Made by a program: the position numbers and the translations under genes. From assembly GCA_902489775.1 (NCBI GenBank), contig CABUBH010000003.1:1-64000 (forward strand): a stretch of 64,000 bases of DNA, given 5' to 3'. This DNA comes from an uncultured Collinsella sp. (GTDB taxonomy: Bacteria > Actinomycetota > Coriobacteriia > Coriobacteriales > Coriobacteriaceae). The first letter of the stretch is position 1; each line of letters opens with the position of its first letter. Under the pieces are notes generated by a model that saw only the letters and a program-made list of their open reading frames with translations, was not told the origin of the DNA and did no database searches. Below are positions 55,756 to 64,000 of this stretch, one piece after another.

Positions 55756-56130
55756 TTGGCCCGTATTAATGGTGTCGACCTCCCGCGTGAGAAGCGCGTT
55801 GAGATCGGTCTGACCTACATTTACGGCATCGGCCGCACCACTGCGACGAAGATCTGCGTCGAGTGCAACGTTAACGTGGATACGCGCGTTAAGGACCTCA
55901 CCGAGGATGAGGTTAACGCCATCCGCGATTATATCGATAAGAACCAGATCATGGTTGAGGGCGACCTCCGCCGTGAGCGCAACCAGAACGTCAAGCGCCT
56001 TATGGACATCGGCTGCAACCGCGGCCTTCGTCACCGCAAGGGCCTCCCGGTCCGCGGCCAGCGCACCCACACTAACGCTCGTACCCGCAAGGGCCCGAAG
56101 CGTCAGATCGGTGCTAAGAAGAAGAAATAA
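55756..56130 (+). CDS. rpsM: 30S ribosomal protein S13
   Basis: S13 contacts the P-site tRNA and bridges to L5. It is 124 aa from TTG 55756, which follows GAGAGGAG and gives the family start ARINGVDLPREKRVEIGLTY. RGLRHRKGLPVRGQRTHTNAR is the C-terminal signature. Confidence 0.96.
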   Translation: MARINGVDLPREKRVEIGLTYIYGIGRTTATKICVECNVNVDTRVKDLTEDEVNAIRDYIDKNQIMVEGDLRRERNQNVKRLMDIGCNRGLRHRKGLPVRGQRTHTNARTRKGPKRQIGAKKKK

Positions 56131-56144
56131 GGAGCGCTAGATAG

Positions 56145-56549
56145 ATGGCTACTGCTAAGAAGAACGTTCGCGCTGCCCGTCTGAAGCGCGCGGACCGTAA
56201 GAACATTTCCGTGGGCCAGGCTCACATTCGTTCTACGTTCAACAACACGATCGTTTCGATCACCGATCCCCAGGGCAACGTCATTTCCTGGAAGTCGGCT
56301 GGCCAGGTGGGCTTCAAGGGCTCCCGTAAGTCCACGCCGTTCGCTGCCCAGATGGCTGCCGAGGCTGCTGCCAAGCAGGCCATGGAGCACGGTATGAAGA
56401 AGGTTTCCGTCTTCGTCAAGGGCCCCGGCTCCGGTCGTGAGACCGCCATCCGCTCCCTCCAGGCTGCTGGCCTCGAGGTCTCGAGCATCCAGGACAAGAC
56501 CCCCATCCCGCACAACGGCTGCCGCCCCAAGAAGCGTCGCCGCGTGTAA
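56145..56549 (+). CDS. rpsK: 30S ribosomal protein S11
   Basis: S11 forms part of the platform near the mRNA exit. It is 134 aa; GQAHIRSTFNNTIVSITDP, KGSRKSTPFAAQMAAE and PHNGCRPKKRRRV are diagnostic. Confidence 0.97.
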   Translation: MATAKKNVRAARLKRADRKNISVGQAHIRSTFNNTIVSITDPQGNVISWKSAGQVGFKGSRKSTPFAAQMAAEAAAKQAMEHGMKKVSVFVKGPGSGRETAIRSLQAAGLEVSSIQDKTPIPHNGCRPKKRRRV

Positions 56550-56568
56550 CTGAAAGGATCGTATCAAT

Positions 56569-57165
56569 ATGGCAATCGACAGGACTCCTGTTCTTAAGCG
56601 CTGCCGTCAGCTCGGGATCGATCCCGCTGAGCTCGGTTACAGCAGCAAGAAGGAATCTATCCGTCAGCCCAAGCGCCGTCGCAAGGAATCTGAGTACGGC
56701 ATGCAGCTGCGCGAGAAGCAGAAGGTCAAGTTCATCTATGGCGTTCTGGAGAAGCAGTTCCACGGCTACTTCAACAAGGCACGCAAGATGAACGGCGTCA
56801 CCGGTGAGAACCTCATGATCATCCTTGAGTCTCGCCTCGACAACGTCGTCTTCCGTCTTGGCTTCGCCCGCACCCGCAAAGAGGCTCGTCAGTCCGTCCG
56901 TCACGGTCACTTCACCGTGAACGGCAAGCGCGTGGACATCCCGTCCTACCGCGTCAAGGCCGGCGACGTCGTCGCTGTCGGCGAGAAGTTCCGTGACCTC
57001 CTCCCCATTAAGGAGGCCCTGATTTCCTCCGAGCGCTTTGAGGTCCCTGGCTGGCTCGAGGTCGATATCGAGAAGCTGTCTGGTAACGTGCTCGCTCTGC
57101 CGACGCGTGAGCAGATCAGCGGTGATATCAACGAGCAGCTCATCGTCGAGCTCTACTCTAAGTAG
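56569..57165 (+). CDS. rpsD: 30S ribosomal protein S4
   Basis: S4 initiates 16S rRNA folding and represses the alpha operon in E. coli. It is 198 aa with the S4 RNA-binding domain (ESRLDNVVFRLGFARTRKEA, then QSVRHGHFTVNGKRVDIPSY). The N-terminus has no CxxC zinc motif, so it is the cysteine-free form. Confidence 0.97.
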   Translation: MAIDRTPVLKRCRQLGIDPAELGYSSKKESIRQPKRRRKESEYGMQLREKQKVKFIYGVLEKQFHGYFNKARKMNGVTGENLMIILESRLDNVVFRLGFARTRKEARQSVRHGHFTVNGKRVDIPSYRVKAGDVVAVGEKFRDLLPIKEALISSERFEVPGWLEVDIEKLSGNVLALPTREQISGDINEQLIVELYSK

Positions 57166-57197
57166 TCCATCCGGGCTGCTGAGGCTGGAGGTAATAC

Positions 57198-58139
57198 ATG
57201 TCAGAATTCATTAGGCCTCAGGTTCAGGTCGAAGAGATCAACGAGACGTCTGCTCGTGTCTCCGTCGAGCCGCTCGAGCGTGGTTACGGCGATACGCTGG
57301 GTAACTCCCTTCGTCGCGTTCTTCTGTCCTCGCTCGAGGGTGCCGCCGTCGAGGCTATTCAGATCGATGGTGCGCAGCACGAGTTCATGACCATCCCTAA
57401 CATGGTCGAGGATGTCACCGACATCGTCCTGAATGTCAAGGGTCTTGTCTTCAGGGCTCTCGGCACGACCGACGAGGCGACCGCCACCATCTCGGTTGAC
57501 GGCCCCTGCGAGGTCACCGGTGCGGACTTCTTTATTCCGTCCGAGTTTGAGCTGGTCAACCCCGAGCAGCACATCGCTACGCTCACCGAGGGTGGCCATC
57601 TCACCATGAGCATGCGCATCGGCTATGGCCGCGGCTATGTTTCTGGCGAGGCCAACAAGCGTGACAACGATCCCATCGGTGTGATCCACGTCGACTCGCT
57701 GTACTCGCCGGTTTCCCGTTGCGCCAAGCTCGTTGAGGCTTGCCGTGTCGGTCAGCACACCGACTACGACCGCCTTGTCCTCGAGATCGAGACCAACGGC
57801 TCCATCGCCCCGCGCGACGCCGTGGTCCAGGCTGCCAATATCATCAACCAGCATATGGCCGCCTTTATGAACCTTGCCGAGACCCCCGAGGTCGAGGAGG
57901 AGGCTTCGATCTTCGCTCCCGAGGTCACCAACGACAACGCCGAGCTGGACAAGCAGATCGAGGATCTGGACCTTTCCGTCCGTTCCTACAACTGCCTTAA
58001 GCGCGCCAGCATTCACTCGGTCCGTCAGCTCGTTGAGTTCTCGGAGAACGATCTGCTCAACATCCGTAACTTCGGTGTTAAGTCGATCGAGGAAGTGAAG
58101 GACAAGCTTGAGTCCATGGGCCTGAGCCTGAAGGCTTAA
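57198..58139 (+). CDS. rpoA: DNA-directed RNA polymerase subunit alpha
   Basis: The subunit forms the dimer on which RNA polymerase assembles. It is 313 aa. The N-terminal domain shows VEPLERGYGDTLGNSLRRVL and KLVEACRVGQHTDYDRLVLE. After a linker, the C-terminal DNA/activator-binding domain shows LDLSVRSYNCLKRASIHSV and NFGVKSIEEVKDKLESMGL. GGAGG precedes the ATG. Confidence 0.98.
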   Translation: MSEFIRPQVQVEEINETSARVSVEPLERGYGDTLGNSLRRVLLSSLEGAAVEAIQIDGAQHEFMTIPNMVEDVTDIVLNVKGLVFRALGTTDEATATISVDGPCEVTGADFFIPSEFELVNPEQHIATLTEGGHLTMSMRIGYGRGYVSGEANKRDNDPIGVIHVDSLYSPVSRCAKLVEACRVGQHTDYDRLVLEIETNGSIAPRDAVVQAANIINQHMAAFMNLAETPEVEEEASIFAPEVTNDNAELDKQIEDLDLSVRSYNCLKRASIHSVRQLVEFSENDLLNIRNFGVKSIEEVKDKLESMGLSLKA

Positions 58140-58169
58140 TGCTTCGCATATTTGAGGAGAAACTAGACC

Positions 58170-58637
58170 ATGCGTCACAACGTTAAGAAGGGCCTGAAGC
58201 TCGGCACCGATGCGAGCCACACCAAGGCCATGAAGAAGAGCCTTGCTAAGGCCCTCTTCGAGAACGACCGCATCAAGACCACCGAGACCCGCGCTAAGGC
58301 GCTGCGTTCGGTCGTCGACCCGATCATCACTTGGGCCAAGAAGGGCGACCTGCACTCTCGTCGTCTGGCTATCGCCAAGCTCGGCGATAAGCAGCTCGTT
58401 GCCGAGATTTTCGACAAGGCTGCTCAGGGCATGTGGCAGGACCGCAACGGCGGTTACACCCGCATCATGAAGCTCGGCAACCGTAAGGGCGACAACGCTC
58501 CCATCGTTATCATGGAGCTCGTCACCGAGCCTTGCACGCCTAAGGCCAAGAAGGCTGCTCCGGCCCCCAAGAAGGCCGCTGCTCCCAAGAAGGTCGAGGC
58601 TGTCGAGGAGACTGCTGCCGAGGAGAGCGCTGAGTAG
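58170..58637 (+). CDS. rplQ: 50S ribosomal protein L17 with Ala/Lys-rich tail
   Basis: L17 lies near the exit tunnel. The 155-aa product has the family core (KLGTDASHTKAMKKSLAKAL, NGGYTRIMKLGNRKGDNAPI), usually ~115-120 aa, plus ~35 extra residues of Ala-Lys-Pro and then Glu (KKAAPAPKKAAAPKKVEAVE). A clear terminator follows, ending the ribosomal block. Confidence 0.96.
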   Translation: MRHNVKKGLKLGTDASHTKAMKKSLAKALFENDRIKTTETRAKALRSVVDPIITWAKKGDLHSRRLAIAKLGDKQLVAEIFDKAAQGMWQDRNGGYTRIMKLGNRKGDNAPIVIMELVTEPCTPKAKKAAPAPKKAAAPKKVEAVEETAAEESAE

Positions 58638-58663
58638 ACATTCCGTCTGCATAGGCTATATTC

Positions 58664-58694
58664 GAGGGGTACGTTCGCGTACCCCTCTTTTTTT
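58664..58694 (+). terminator. Terminator after rplQ
   Basis: GAGGGGTACG pairs with CGTACCCCTC around TTCG, followed by seven Ts. It marks the end of the alpha operon. Confidence 0.92.
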
Positions 58695-58729
58695 GTCGCG
58701 ATACCGTTGCTTGTTTGTTGGGAGCGCCC

Positions 58730-59554
58730 ATGACTGCGCCGTCTGATTTCAATTCGATTTCCGAGCTTGACGCCACACTCGTATTTCGCGTGGCCTATGA
58801 TGGCTCGTCGTATAGCGGATTTGCCGAGCAGCCGGGACAGACGACGGTTGCGGGTGAGCTACGTCGAGCCATTGAGACGCTGCTTCGCCGCCCGATCGAT
58901 CTGACGTGCGCGGGGCGTACCGATGCCGGCGTGCATGCCGTGGCTCAGTATATCAGCGTGCCCGTAACGGACGCTGAGCTCGCTTGTACGCGCCGTAGGT
59001 GGCTGCGGGCTATGGATGCCCTGCTGCCCAAAGATATCGCCATAAACGAGGTCTACAAGGCCCGTAAAGGCTTTTCTGCGCGTTTTGACGCGCATTCCCG
59101 TACGTATACATACCGTATTGCCGATCGCGATGCGCGCCCCGTGCTGTCCCGCGGCGCCGTGTGGTGGCATCGCTATCCCTTGGATGTTGAGGCTATGTCT
59201 GCTGCCTGCCCCGCGCTGCTGGGCGAGCAGGACTTTAAAAGCTTTTGCAAGGTTGCCTCGGCCGTTGGCAAGCCCACGCATCGCTGCGTGATGCGTGCCG
59301 AATTTGGCCATGAGGTTGCGTTTGGCGAGGACATCCTGACGTTTACCATCGAGGGCAATGCGTTTCTGCATTCGATGGTCCGTACGATCGTGGGCACGCT
59401 TGTCGAGATTGGCATGCATCGCCGTGAACCCGAGTGGATGCGCGAGGTTATCGATGCTTGCGACCGTACCGCTGCGGGCCCCACGGCTCCTGCCTGCGGC
59501 CTTACGTTTATGGGCGTGGATTACGATCCCGCCGAGCTTGTCGTGCTCGACTAG
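58730..59554 (+). CDS. truA: tRNA pseudouridine(38-40) synthase TruA
   Basis: The enzyme makes pseudouridine at positions 38-40 of the tRNA anticodon stem. It is 274 aa. The catalytic Asp is in CAGRTDAGVHAVAQ (~residue 65); VAYDGSSYSGFAEQPGQTTV and FLHSMVRTIVGTLVEIG are further signatures. ATG 58730 follows GGGAG. It lies 35 nt after the terminator, a position next to rplQ seen in many genomes. Confidence 0.95.
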   Translation: MTAPSDFNSISELDATLVFRVAYDGSSYSGFAEQPGQTTVAGELRRAIETLLRRPIDLTCAGRTDAGVHAVAQYISVPVTDAELACTRRRWLRAMDALLPKDIAINEVYKARKGFSARFDAHSRTYTYRIADRDARPVLSRGAVWWHRYPLDVEAMSAACPALLGEQDFKSFCKVASAVGKPTHRCVMRAEFGHEVAFGEDILTFTIEGNAFLHSMVRTIVGTLVEIGMHRREPEWMREVIDACDRTAAGPTAPACGLTFMGVDYDPAELVVLD

Positions 59555-59715
59555 GGGAGGGCTCGACGTGTCGTGCGTCGACACCTGTCATCTGTGGGCT
59601 GCGCGTGTGCAACATCTGTTCTTGGCGTGCAATGCAACCGGTGTCTCATTGCTTTTATTGCCGGGGTGTACCATGAACCACGGTTTGATTCATTGCTGTC
59701 GAGAGGACGGATAAT

Positions 59716-60756
59716 TTGGTTCGACGTGGCTCGCATCCGCGACTTTCGGTGATCCTTGTGGTAGAAGGTTCGCCCAGCTATGCGATGCGTGCGCTCGAGA
59801 GTATCCAGAACCAAGACCTCTATGATTTGCAGATTGTCGTTGTCTGCCGCGATGCTGCGCCCGGTGTGCGCCATTCGCTTCAAGTTGCTGCCGACAGGGA
59901 CATCCATATTGATTTGATTGACGTCGAGGACGCGAAGCGCGGCGCTTGTCTTCGTGCCGGTTTTGATGCCTCGCGCGGCTCTCAAATCATCGCCATGAAC
60001 GCCGATGAGTGGTTTGCTCCGCAGGCCCTTTCCAAGATGGTCGATATCGCGTGCGATACTGCGGCAGACATTGTGCTCCCCTCGGTGTCGCTCGATCGAT
60101 ACGATGCGCATCGCGAGCGTCATTCGCGCGTCTTGGATGCTGCCTCTATTGCCATAGAAGACGAGTCTTCTATGGTGACTGGGCTGCCTCAGTTGATTTT
60201 AGGCGGCCTGGTTGTTCAAACCTCTGGCGTGATGTTCAGCCGGTCGCTGTTTGAGGCATGCCTTTTGTGCGATAAGACGTTTCGCACAGTTGGGTTTATG
60301 GCGTGCGCACTCTCGCAGGCGCAGCGCGTCTCCGGATGCGGCGATGCTTGTTTCCACGCGGTGGCACCTAAGCTTACAGATGCCTTTGATCCCACCATGT
60401 ATGCCAGGACATCCGATGACACTCGAGCGCTCGACGAGCTTGCGGACTCACTCTCGGAAGCAGATAGCGGTGGTCGGCTCAAGCTGGCAAGCCAAAAGTT
60501 CTACTTTGCCGGACTGGTCGCCTGCATCGAGAATTTGTGTCTGAGCCCGCATGGAGTGTCGTCAATCGAGCGTTCCACCCGCATGCGTGATATGCTCGAG
60601 GCGCCTCGAACCCGTCAGATGGTCGCCGCGCTCAAGGATAACCATCGGGGACTCGGTCTGTTGTTTGGGCCGATCGCCAGCGCCAAGCCCGCGCGCTGCG
60701 TGATGTGTACGCATCTGGCAGCTTTTCTTAACCGGACGGGCGCAAAAACCGCCTAA
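59716..60756 (+). CDS. Glycosyltransferase family 2-like protein
   Basis: This is a 346-aa protein whose N-terminal half has the GT-A fold pattern: LSVILVVEGSPSYAMRALESI, LQIVVVCRDAAP, GACLRAGFDASRGSQIIAMNADEWF. The usual DxD metal motif reads NADEW here, so activity is uncertain. The C-terminal half is less conserved and cysteine-containing. TTG 59716 follows GAGAGGA. It is isolated from any polysaccharide cluster, between truA and argR, so the acceptor is unknown. The 161-bp spacer before it has no other gene. Confidence 0.65.
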   Translation: MVRRGSHPRLSVILVVEGSPSYAMRALESIQNQDLYDLQIVVVCRDAAPGVRHSLQVAADRDIHIDLIDVEDAKRGACLRAGFDASRGSQIIAMNADEWFAPQALSKMVDIACDTAADIVLPSVSLDRYDAHRERHSRVLDAASIAIEDESSMVTGLPQLILGGLVVQTSGVMFSRSLFEACLLCDKTFRTVGFMACALSQAQRVSGCGDACFHAVAPKLTDAFDPTMYARTSDDTRALDELADSLSEADSGGRLKLASQKFYFAGLVACIENLCLSPHGVSSIERSTRMRDMLEAPRTRQMVAALKDNHRGLGLLFGPIASAKPARCVMCTHLAAFLNRTGAKTA

Positions 60757-60762
60757 ACGGCT

Positions 60763-60800
60763 CATTTCGAAACAAATTTGCATAGAATTGTTTCGAAATG
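60763..60800. repeat. 38-bp inverted repeat before argR
   Basis: CATTTCGAAACAA (60763-60775) is the exact reverse complement of 60788-60800 around 12 nt. With no T run it could be an operator or another of this genome's hairpin elements. It lies 6 nt after the preceding stop. Confidence 0.6.
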
Positions 60801-60888
60801 CGTTCTTATACACAAAAGCCTTCAAATAGCGTTAAACTATTCAATCACTGATTGATTGTCTCCGCCATCTTTTGGAGAGAGGGTTTGT

Positions 60889-61326
60889 ATGGCTAAAAAA
60901 CGCAATGGGCGCCAGGATGCCATTAGAGATATTGTGCGCAATAAGGACGTCCGCACGCAGCGCGTGCTGGTCGATGAGCTCCGCGCTATGGGCTTTGATT
61001 GCACGCAGGCGACTGTCTCTCGCGATATTGCCGATATGGGGCTGCGTAAGCTCCCTGAGGGCATCTATGTTCTGGCAGAGGACCTGCACCTGCAGCGTAT
61101 GGTTTCCGAGCTCGTAACGGGCGTTCTGCGCACCGATAATCTGGTTATGATCAAGGCTCAGCCTGGTACGGCTTCCGGCATCGCCGCCGCTGTTGATGCG
61201 GCAGAGCTGCCCGATGTGCTTGGCTCGCTTGCCGGCAACGATACGATTTTGGTTATTGCCCAGACGGCCGAGGACGGCGAGCGTCTTGAGGCGCTGATCA
61301 ATAAGCTGAGCAATTCTCGCAAGTAG
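60889..61326 (+). CDS. argR: Arginine repressor
   Basis: This is a hexameric repressor of arginine genes. It is 145 aa. The N-terminal winged helix shows RNGRQDAIRDIVRNKDVRTQ and DCTQATVSRDIADMGLRKL. The C-terminal arginine-binding and oligomerisation domain shows IKAQPGTASGIAAAVDAAEL and LAGNDTILVIAQT, with the paired acidic residues downstream. ATG 60889 follows GAGAGGG. No arginine biosynthesis genes are adjacent in the window. Confidence 0.92.
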   Translation: MAKKRNGRQDAIRDIVRNKDVRTQRVLVDELRAMGFDCTQATVSRDIADMGLRKLPEGIYVLAEDLHLQRMVSELVTGVLRTDNLVMIKAQPGTASGIAAAVDAAELPDVLGSLAGNDTILVIAQTAEDGERLEALINKLSNSRK

Positions 61327-61375
61327 GCGTGCGGGTCGTGCGCTCGGCACTGTACGCGCTGACATAGTGGCTTGT

Positions 61376-61409
61376 AAGGGGTATCGACGTTGGTCGGTAC
61401 CCCCTTTTT
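61376..61409 (+). terminator. Terminator after argR
   Basis: AAGGGGTA pairs with TACCCCCTT around a GC-containing loop, followed by TTTTT. Confidence 0.8.
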
Positions 61410-61450
61410 GTCTGCCGGTATAAAGATCGCCCATCAGGTCGCTTTAAACT

Positions 61451-61494
61451 AAAAAGGCCCCCGAGCAGTTTAATAAGCTGCTCGGGGGCCTTGT
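61451..61494 (-). terminator. Terminator for the penicillin-binding protein gene
   Basis: GGCCCCCGAGCAG pairs with CTGCTCGGGGGCC around TTTAATAAG. On the minus strand it ends in TTTTTAG, 22 nt beyond the gene's stop. Confidence 0.85.
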
Positions 61495-61515
61495 TGCTAA
61501 TGGCCGGATGAATTT

Positions 61516-63714
61516 CTAGCCAACAGTATCGTCAGGCGTGGGCGAGGGGTCGGGAGTGGGCGTAGGCGTGGGCGTAGGCGTGCCGCCATCGCCGCCGGTC
61601 GAGCCGCCAGTTGAGCCACCGGTCGAGCCGCCCGTCGTGCCGGTGCCGCCGGTGGTGTCGCCGCCCGTGGTCTCGGTGGTCGTGGTCGTCGTGGTAGTCG
61701 TTGTGGTGGTTTCCTCTTCGTCCTCGTTCTCGTCCTTGTCGTCGTTCTCCGTCTTCTTGGTGTTGTTGGTGCCGTAGAACTTCCAGACGCTGTTGTTCTT
61801 GTACGTAGGCGCCGTTCCGGTCGCAAACTCTTCGCGCTCGGTGCCGGCGAGGACGGTGTTCATAAACCGCTTAAAGACGGGCAGGTTGGTGCTGTCGCCC
61901 AGCAAGTCCGTGCCGTACTTTTGGATGGGGATCTCGCCTGCGGAATAACCGGTCCACAGGGCGCACGCTAGCTGCGGGGTGTAGCCGCAGAACCACAGGT
62001 TGGTGGTGTTGTCGGTGGTGCCCGTCTTGCCGGCATAGGGCTGATTGACGCTCAGGGCGCCGGCAGCACCCGTGCCGCTGCCCTGCATGACGCCGGACAG
62101 GACATCGGTGACCGCGGCGGCCTCGCCCTCGGTCAGCACCTGCTGAGGGTTATCGGTGTGCTGGTACAGGACCGAGCCGGTACGCGAGTCGATCTCGGTA
62201 ATGGCGATCGGCTGGCGGTATTTGCCGCCGTTGGCAAACGTCGCGTAGGCGGACGCCATCTCGAGCGGAGAGATCGAGCCGGTACCGAGCGTCATGACGG
62301 GAACATCCTCGATATTGTCCTTAGAAGGATCGATACCGAGTTTTTTGACGAGCGAGATGATCTTGCTGTTGCCGACGGCCTCGGCCACCTGGATATAGCC
62401 GGTGTTGGAGGAATATGCCGTCGCCTGCTTGAGCGTGATGTTGCCATAGCTCTGGTTGGCGTAGTTTTGGACCTCGGTCGTGGTGCCCTTAGCCTTGAGC
62501 GGCGAGTTGCAGTTAAGGGTGACGTTGGGATTCATGCCGTTTTGGATGGCGGTGGCGAGCGTAAAGGCCTTAAAGGTGGAACCGACGGGGCGCTTGGCCG
62601 TAGCGTGGTTCACGTGGTTCTCGTCGGCGTTGTAGTCGTAGCCGCCCACCATGCACTTGATGTAGCCGGTCTTGGGGTCGACGACGACCATGCCCATGTC
62701 CAGGCCGTCGAGCGAGAGTGTGTCCAGCTGCTCGCGTACGGCGTTCTCCGCCACCTGCTGCATCGTGGGATCGATGGTGGTCTTGACGGTCAGGCCGCCC
62801 TTAAAGAGCACGTCGGTCGAGAACTCCTGCTCCAGCAGCTGCTTCACATAGGAGACAAAATAGGGCTGCGAGTACACGTCGACGCCGCTGCCCGAAATCT
62901 CGGTCACGTTAAGGGTGATGGGCTCGGCCTGTGCGGCATCGTGCTCTTCCTGCGTGATGTGGCCCAGGCGCAGCATGTTGTCGAGGACCTTGTTGCGACG
63001 GGACAGCGCCAGGTCGGGATTGACCGTGGGATCGTACTGCGAAGGCGAGTTGGGAAGGCCGATCAGCAGCGCGGCCTCGCTCAGGGTGAGGTCGGCGGCG
63101 CTCTTGGACAGATAGGTCTCGGCCGCGGCCTCGATGCCGTAGGCGCCGTGGCCGTAATAGATGGTGTTGAGGTACATCATGAGGATCTCGTCTTTGGAGT
63201 ACATGTCCTCCATCTTGATGGCGATGTAGGCCTCGCGTACCTTACGCTCGATGGTCGAGTCGAACTGCTCCTCCTGCAGAATGGTGTTGCGCACCAGCTG
63301 TTGGGTGATGGTCGAGGCGCCCTCGTGGCCGCCGCCGAGGGTTGCCACCGCGGCACGCGCGATACCCCACAGGTCGATGCCGCCGTGCTCGTAGAAGCGC
63401 TCGTCCTCGACGTCGACGGTGCCCTGCAGCACGTACGGGGAAACCTGGTCCTTGGTGATGGACTTGCGGTTTTGCGTGTAGAAGCTTGCGATCTTGTTGC
63501 CGTTGCAGTCGACGATCTCGGTGGGCTCGCTCACCAGATAGGCGTTGGCGTCGGTGTAGTCGGGCAGATCGGACAGCCAGCGGTTGACGTTGCCGACCAT
63601 GCCGATGCCAAACGCTACGCCTGCAATCAGCAGAAAGCCCAAAAACGAGAGCAGGATCATGGGCAGGGCATGCGTCTTTGAACGGCTGCGTCCCTGTCGT
63701 TGGCGAGGACCCAT
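61516..63714 (-). CDS. Class A penicillin-binding protein (transglycosylase/transpeptidase)
   Basis: This is a membrane-anchored peptidoglycan synthase, 732 aa. A membrane helix at ~17-43 follows a basic cytoplasmic tail. The GT51 transglycosylase domain shows DVEDERFYEHGGIDLWG (catalytic Glu ~103) and EGASTITQQLVRN. The transpeptidase has GSTFK (active Ser ~376), YSSNTG and AGKTGTT (~563). The last ~100 residues are low complexity: an acidic stretch, a run of 12 threonines, Gly-Gly-Ser/Thr repeats and PTPTPTPTPDPSP. ATG 63714 follows GGAGG at 7 nt; the longer frame lacks such a site. Confidence 0.93.
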   Translation of the reverse strand: MGPRQRQGRSRSKTHALPMILLSFLGFLLIAGVAFGIGMVGNVNRWLSDLPDYTDANAYLVSEPTEIVDCNGNKIASFYTQNRKSITKDQVSPYVLQGTVDVEDERFYEHGGIDLWGIARAAVATLGGGHEGASTITQQLVRNTILQEEQFDSTIERKVREAYIAIKMEDMYSKDEILMMYLNTIYYGHGAYGIEAAAETYLSKSAADLTLSEAALLIGLPNSPSQYDPTVNPDLALSRRNKVLDNMLRLGHITQEEHDAAQAEPITLNVTEISGSGVDVYSQPYFVSYVKQLLEQEFSTDVLFKGGLTVKTTIDPTMQQVAENAVREQLDTLSLDGLDMGMVVVDPKTGYIKCMVGGYDYNADENHVNHATAKRPVGSTFKAFTLATAIQNGMNPNVTLNCNSPLKAKGTTTEVQNYANQSYGNITLKQATAYSSNTGYIQVAEAVGNSKIISLVKKLGIDPSKDNIEDVPVMTLGTGSISPLEMASAYATFANGGKYRQPIAITEIDSRTGSVLYQHTDNPQQVLTEGEAAAVTDVLSGVMQGSGTGAAGALSVNQPYAGKTGTTDNTTNLWFCGYTPQLACALWTGYSAGEIPIQKYGTDLLGDSTNLPVFKRFMNTVLAGTEREEFATGTAPTYKNNSVWKFYGTNNTKKTENDDKDENEDEEETTTTTTTTTTTTETTGGDTTGGTGTTGGSTGGSTGGSTGGDGGTPTPTPTPTPDPSPTPDDTVG

Positions 63715-63876
63715 ATATTGACCTCCAGGTATGTCGCGCCGGACGGCGGATGTGCCGTCGGGGCAGGATGGACATAAGTTATTACACGATAAACCAAACG
63801 GGGCGCGCGAGGCCTCGTGTATGCTGGAAGACGGCATTTTTCAGAGTGAATGCATACCTTGGTAAGGAGTTTGCCG

Positions 63877-64000
63877 ATGGCGATTCGGGCGATGGGGCCG
63901 AACGGACAATGTATGAATGGGTCGGGGGTCGCTGGGGCGGCGCTGCCCGAACTGCTGGCGCCGGCGGGCGGACTCGACCAGATGCTCGCGGCTGTTGCGG
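63877..64000 (+). CDS. U32 family peptidase-like protein (3' partial)
   Basis: Only the first 41 codons are inside the window. After ~20 residues the chain reads LPELLAPAGGLDQMLAAVA, the N-terminal signature shared with the U32 protein at 14,380 (RPELLAPAGGPEPFAAALA). AAGGAG lies 7 nt before ATG 63877. It is divergent from the penicillin-binding protein gene. It is probably the second U32 paralogue, for example a tRNA- or peptide-directed YegQ/TrhP-type protein. Confidence 0.75.
   Translation, partial: MAIRAMGPNGQCMNGSGVAGAALPELLAPAGGLDQMLAAVA

Noticed and set aside
60763..60888. ARG box autoregulatory site before argR
   Set aside because: The inverted repeat CATTTCGAAACAA is not similar to the TGAATWWWWATTCA consensus, and a reliable match was not found nearby.
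1..64000. tRNA, rRNA, tmRNA and SRP RNA genes
   Set aside because: Intergenic regions were read on both strands and no cloverleaf or conserved RNA core was recognised.

Overview
The window looks like a chromosomal segment of an anaerobic gut Actinomycetota of the class Coriobacteriia, most likely Collinsella or a close relative. This is inferred from the GC-rich sequence (about 60% by eye), the style of the ribosomal proteins, a fused accDA gene and the anaerobic purine-catabolic gene set. No rRNA is present to confirm it. No tRNA genes, CRISPR arrays, complete insertion sequences or prophage genes were seen.

Layout. 1-4.7 kb: end of a fused acetyl-CoA carboxylase carboxyltransferase, a PTS EIIC permease bracketed by short direct repeats, a cation diffusion facilitator and a histidine phosphatase. 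5.1-10.9 kb: ribosomal protein genes rplC-rplD-rplW-rplB-rpsS-rplV-rpsC-rplP-rpmC-rpsQ-rplN-rplX, without rpsJ at the head. 11-48.6 kb: about 38 kb of metabolic and accessory genes lying exactly where rplX and rplE are normally adjacent. 48.9-58.6 kb: the ribosomal run resumes as rplE-rpsN-rpsH-rplF-rplR-rpsE-rpmD-rplO-secY-adk-map-infA-rpmJ-rpsM-rpsK-rpsD-rpoA-rplQ. 58.7-64 kb: truA, a glycosyltransferase-like gene, argR, a class A penicillin-binding protein and the start of a second U32-family gene.

The 38-kb interval is dominated by a purine/uric acid degradation system: an NCS2 purine permease, ssnA, ygfK, a four-cluster ferredoxin, an FAD-less molybdenum hydroxylase (xdhD-like), ygeX, ygeY, ygeW, a hydantoinase, and the selenium/molybdenum hydroxylase maturation genes mocA, yqeC, yqeB and an xdhC-family gene. 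Two paralogous YheO-type regulators sit divergently from the permease and from ygeX. A ridA gene next to the permease fits the 2-aminoacrylate made by YgeX. Within this interval are also a Gfo/Idh/MocA oxidoreductase with a DeoR repressor, a MerR regulator paired with an old-yellow-enzyme-type oxidoreductase, an AbiEi/nuclease-like protein, a DUF4143 ATPase, an exonuclease and two unrecognised proteins.

The most unusual content is non-coding. Three tandem arrays of 62-bp hairpin units (28.3, 30.0 and 33.5 kb) keep almost exact periodicity and show base-pair covariation in the stems. A separate array of three 45-bp hairpins at ~80-bp period lies at 13.4-13.6 kb between copies of a direct repeat. 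Long single hairpins occur at 4.7, 17.0, 45.8 and 48.6 kb, 23-bp iterons at 33.9 kb and 33-bp repeats at 37.3 kb. A small locus at 35.5 kb encodes a hydrophobic peptide frame resembling a type I toxin, with a relic of its tail at 30.4 kb.
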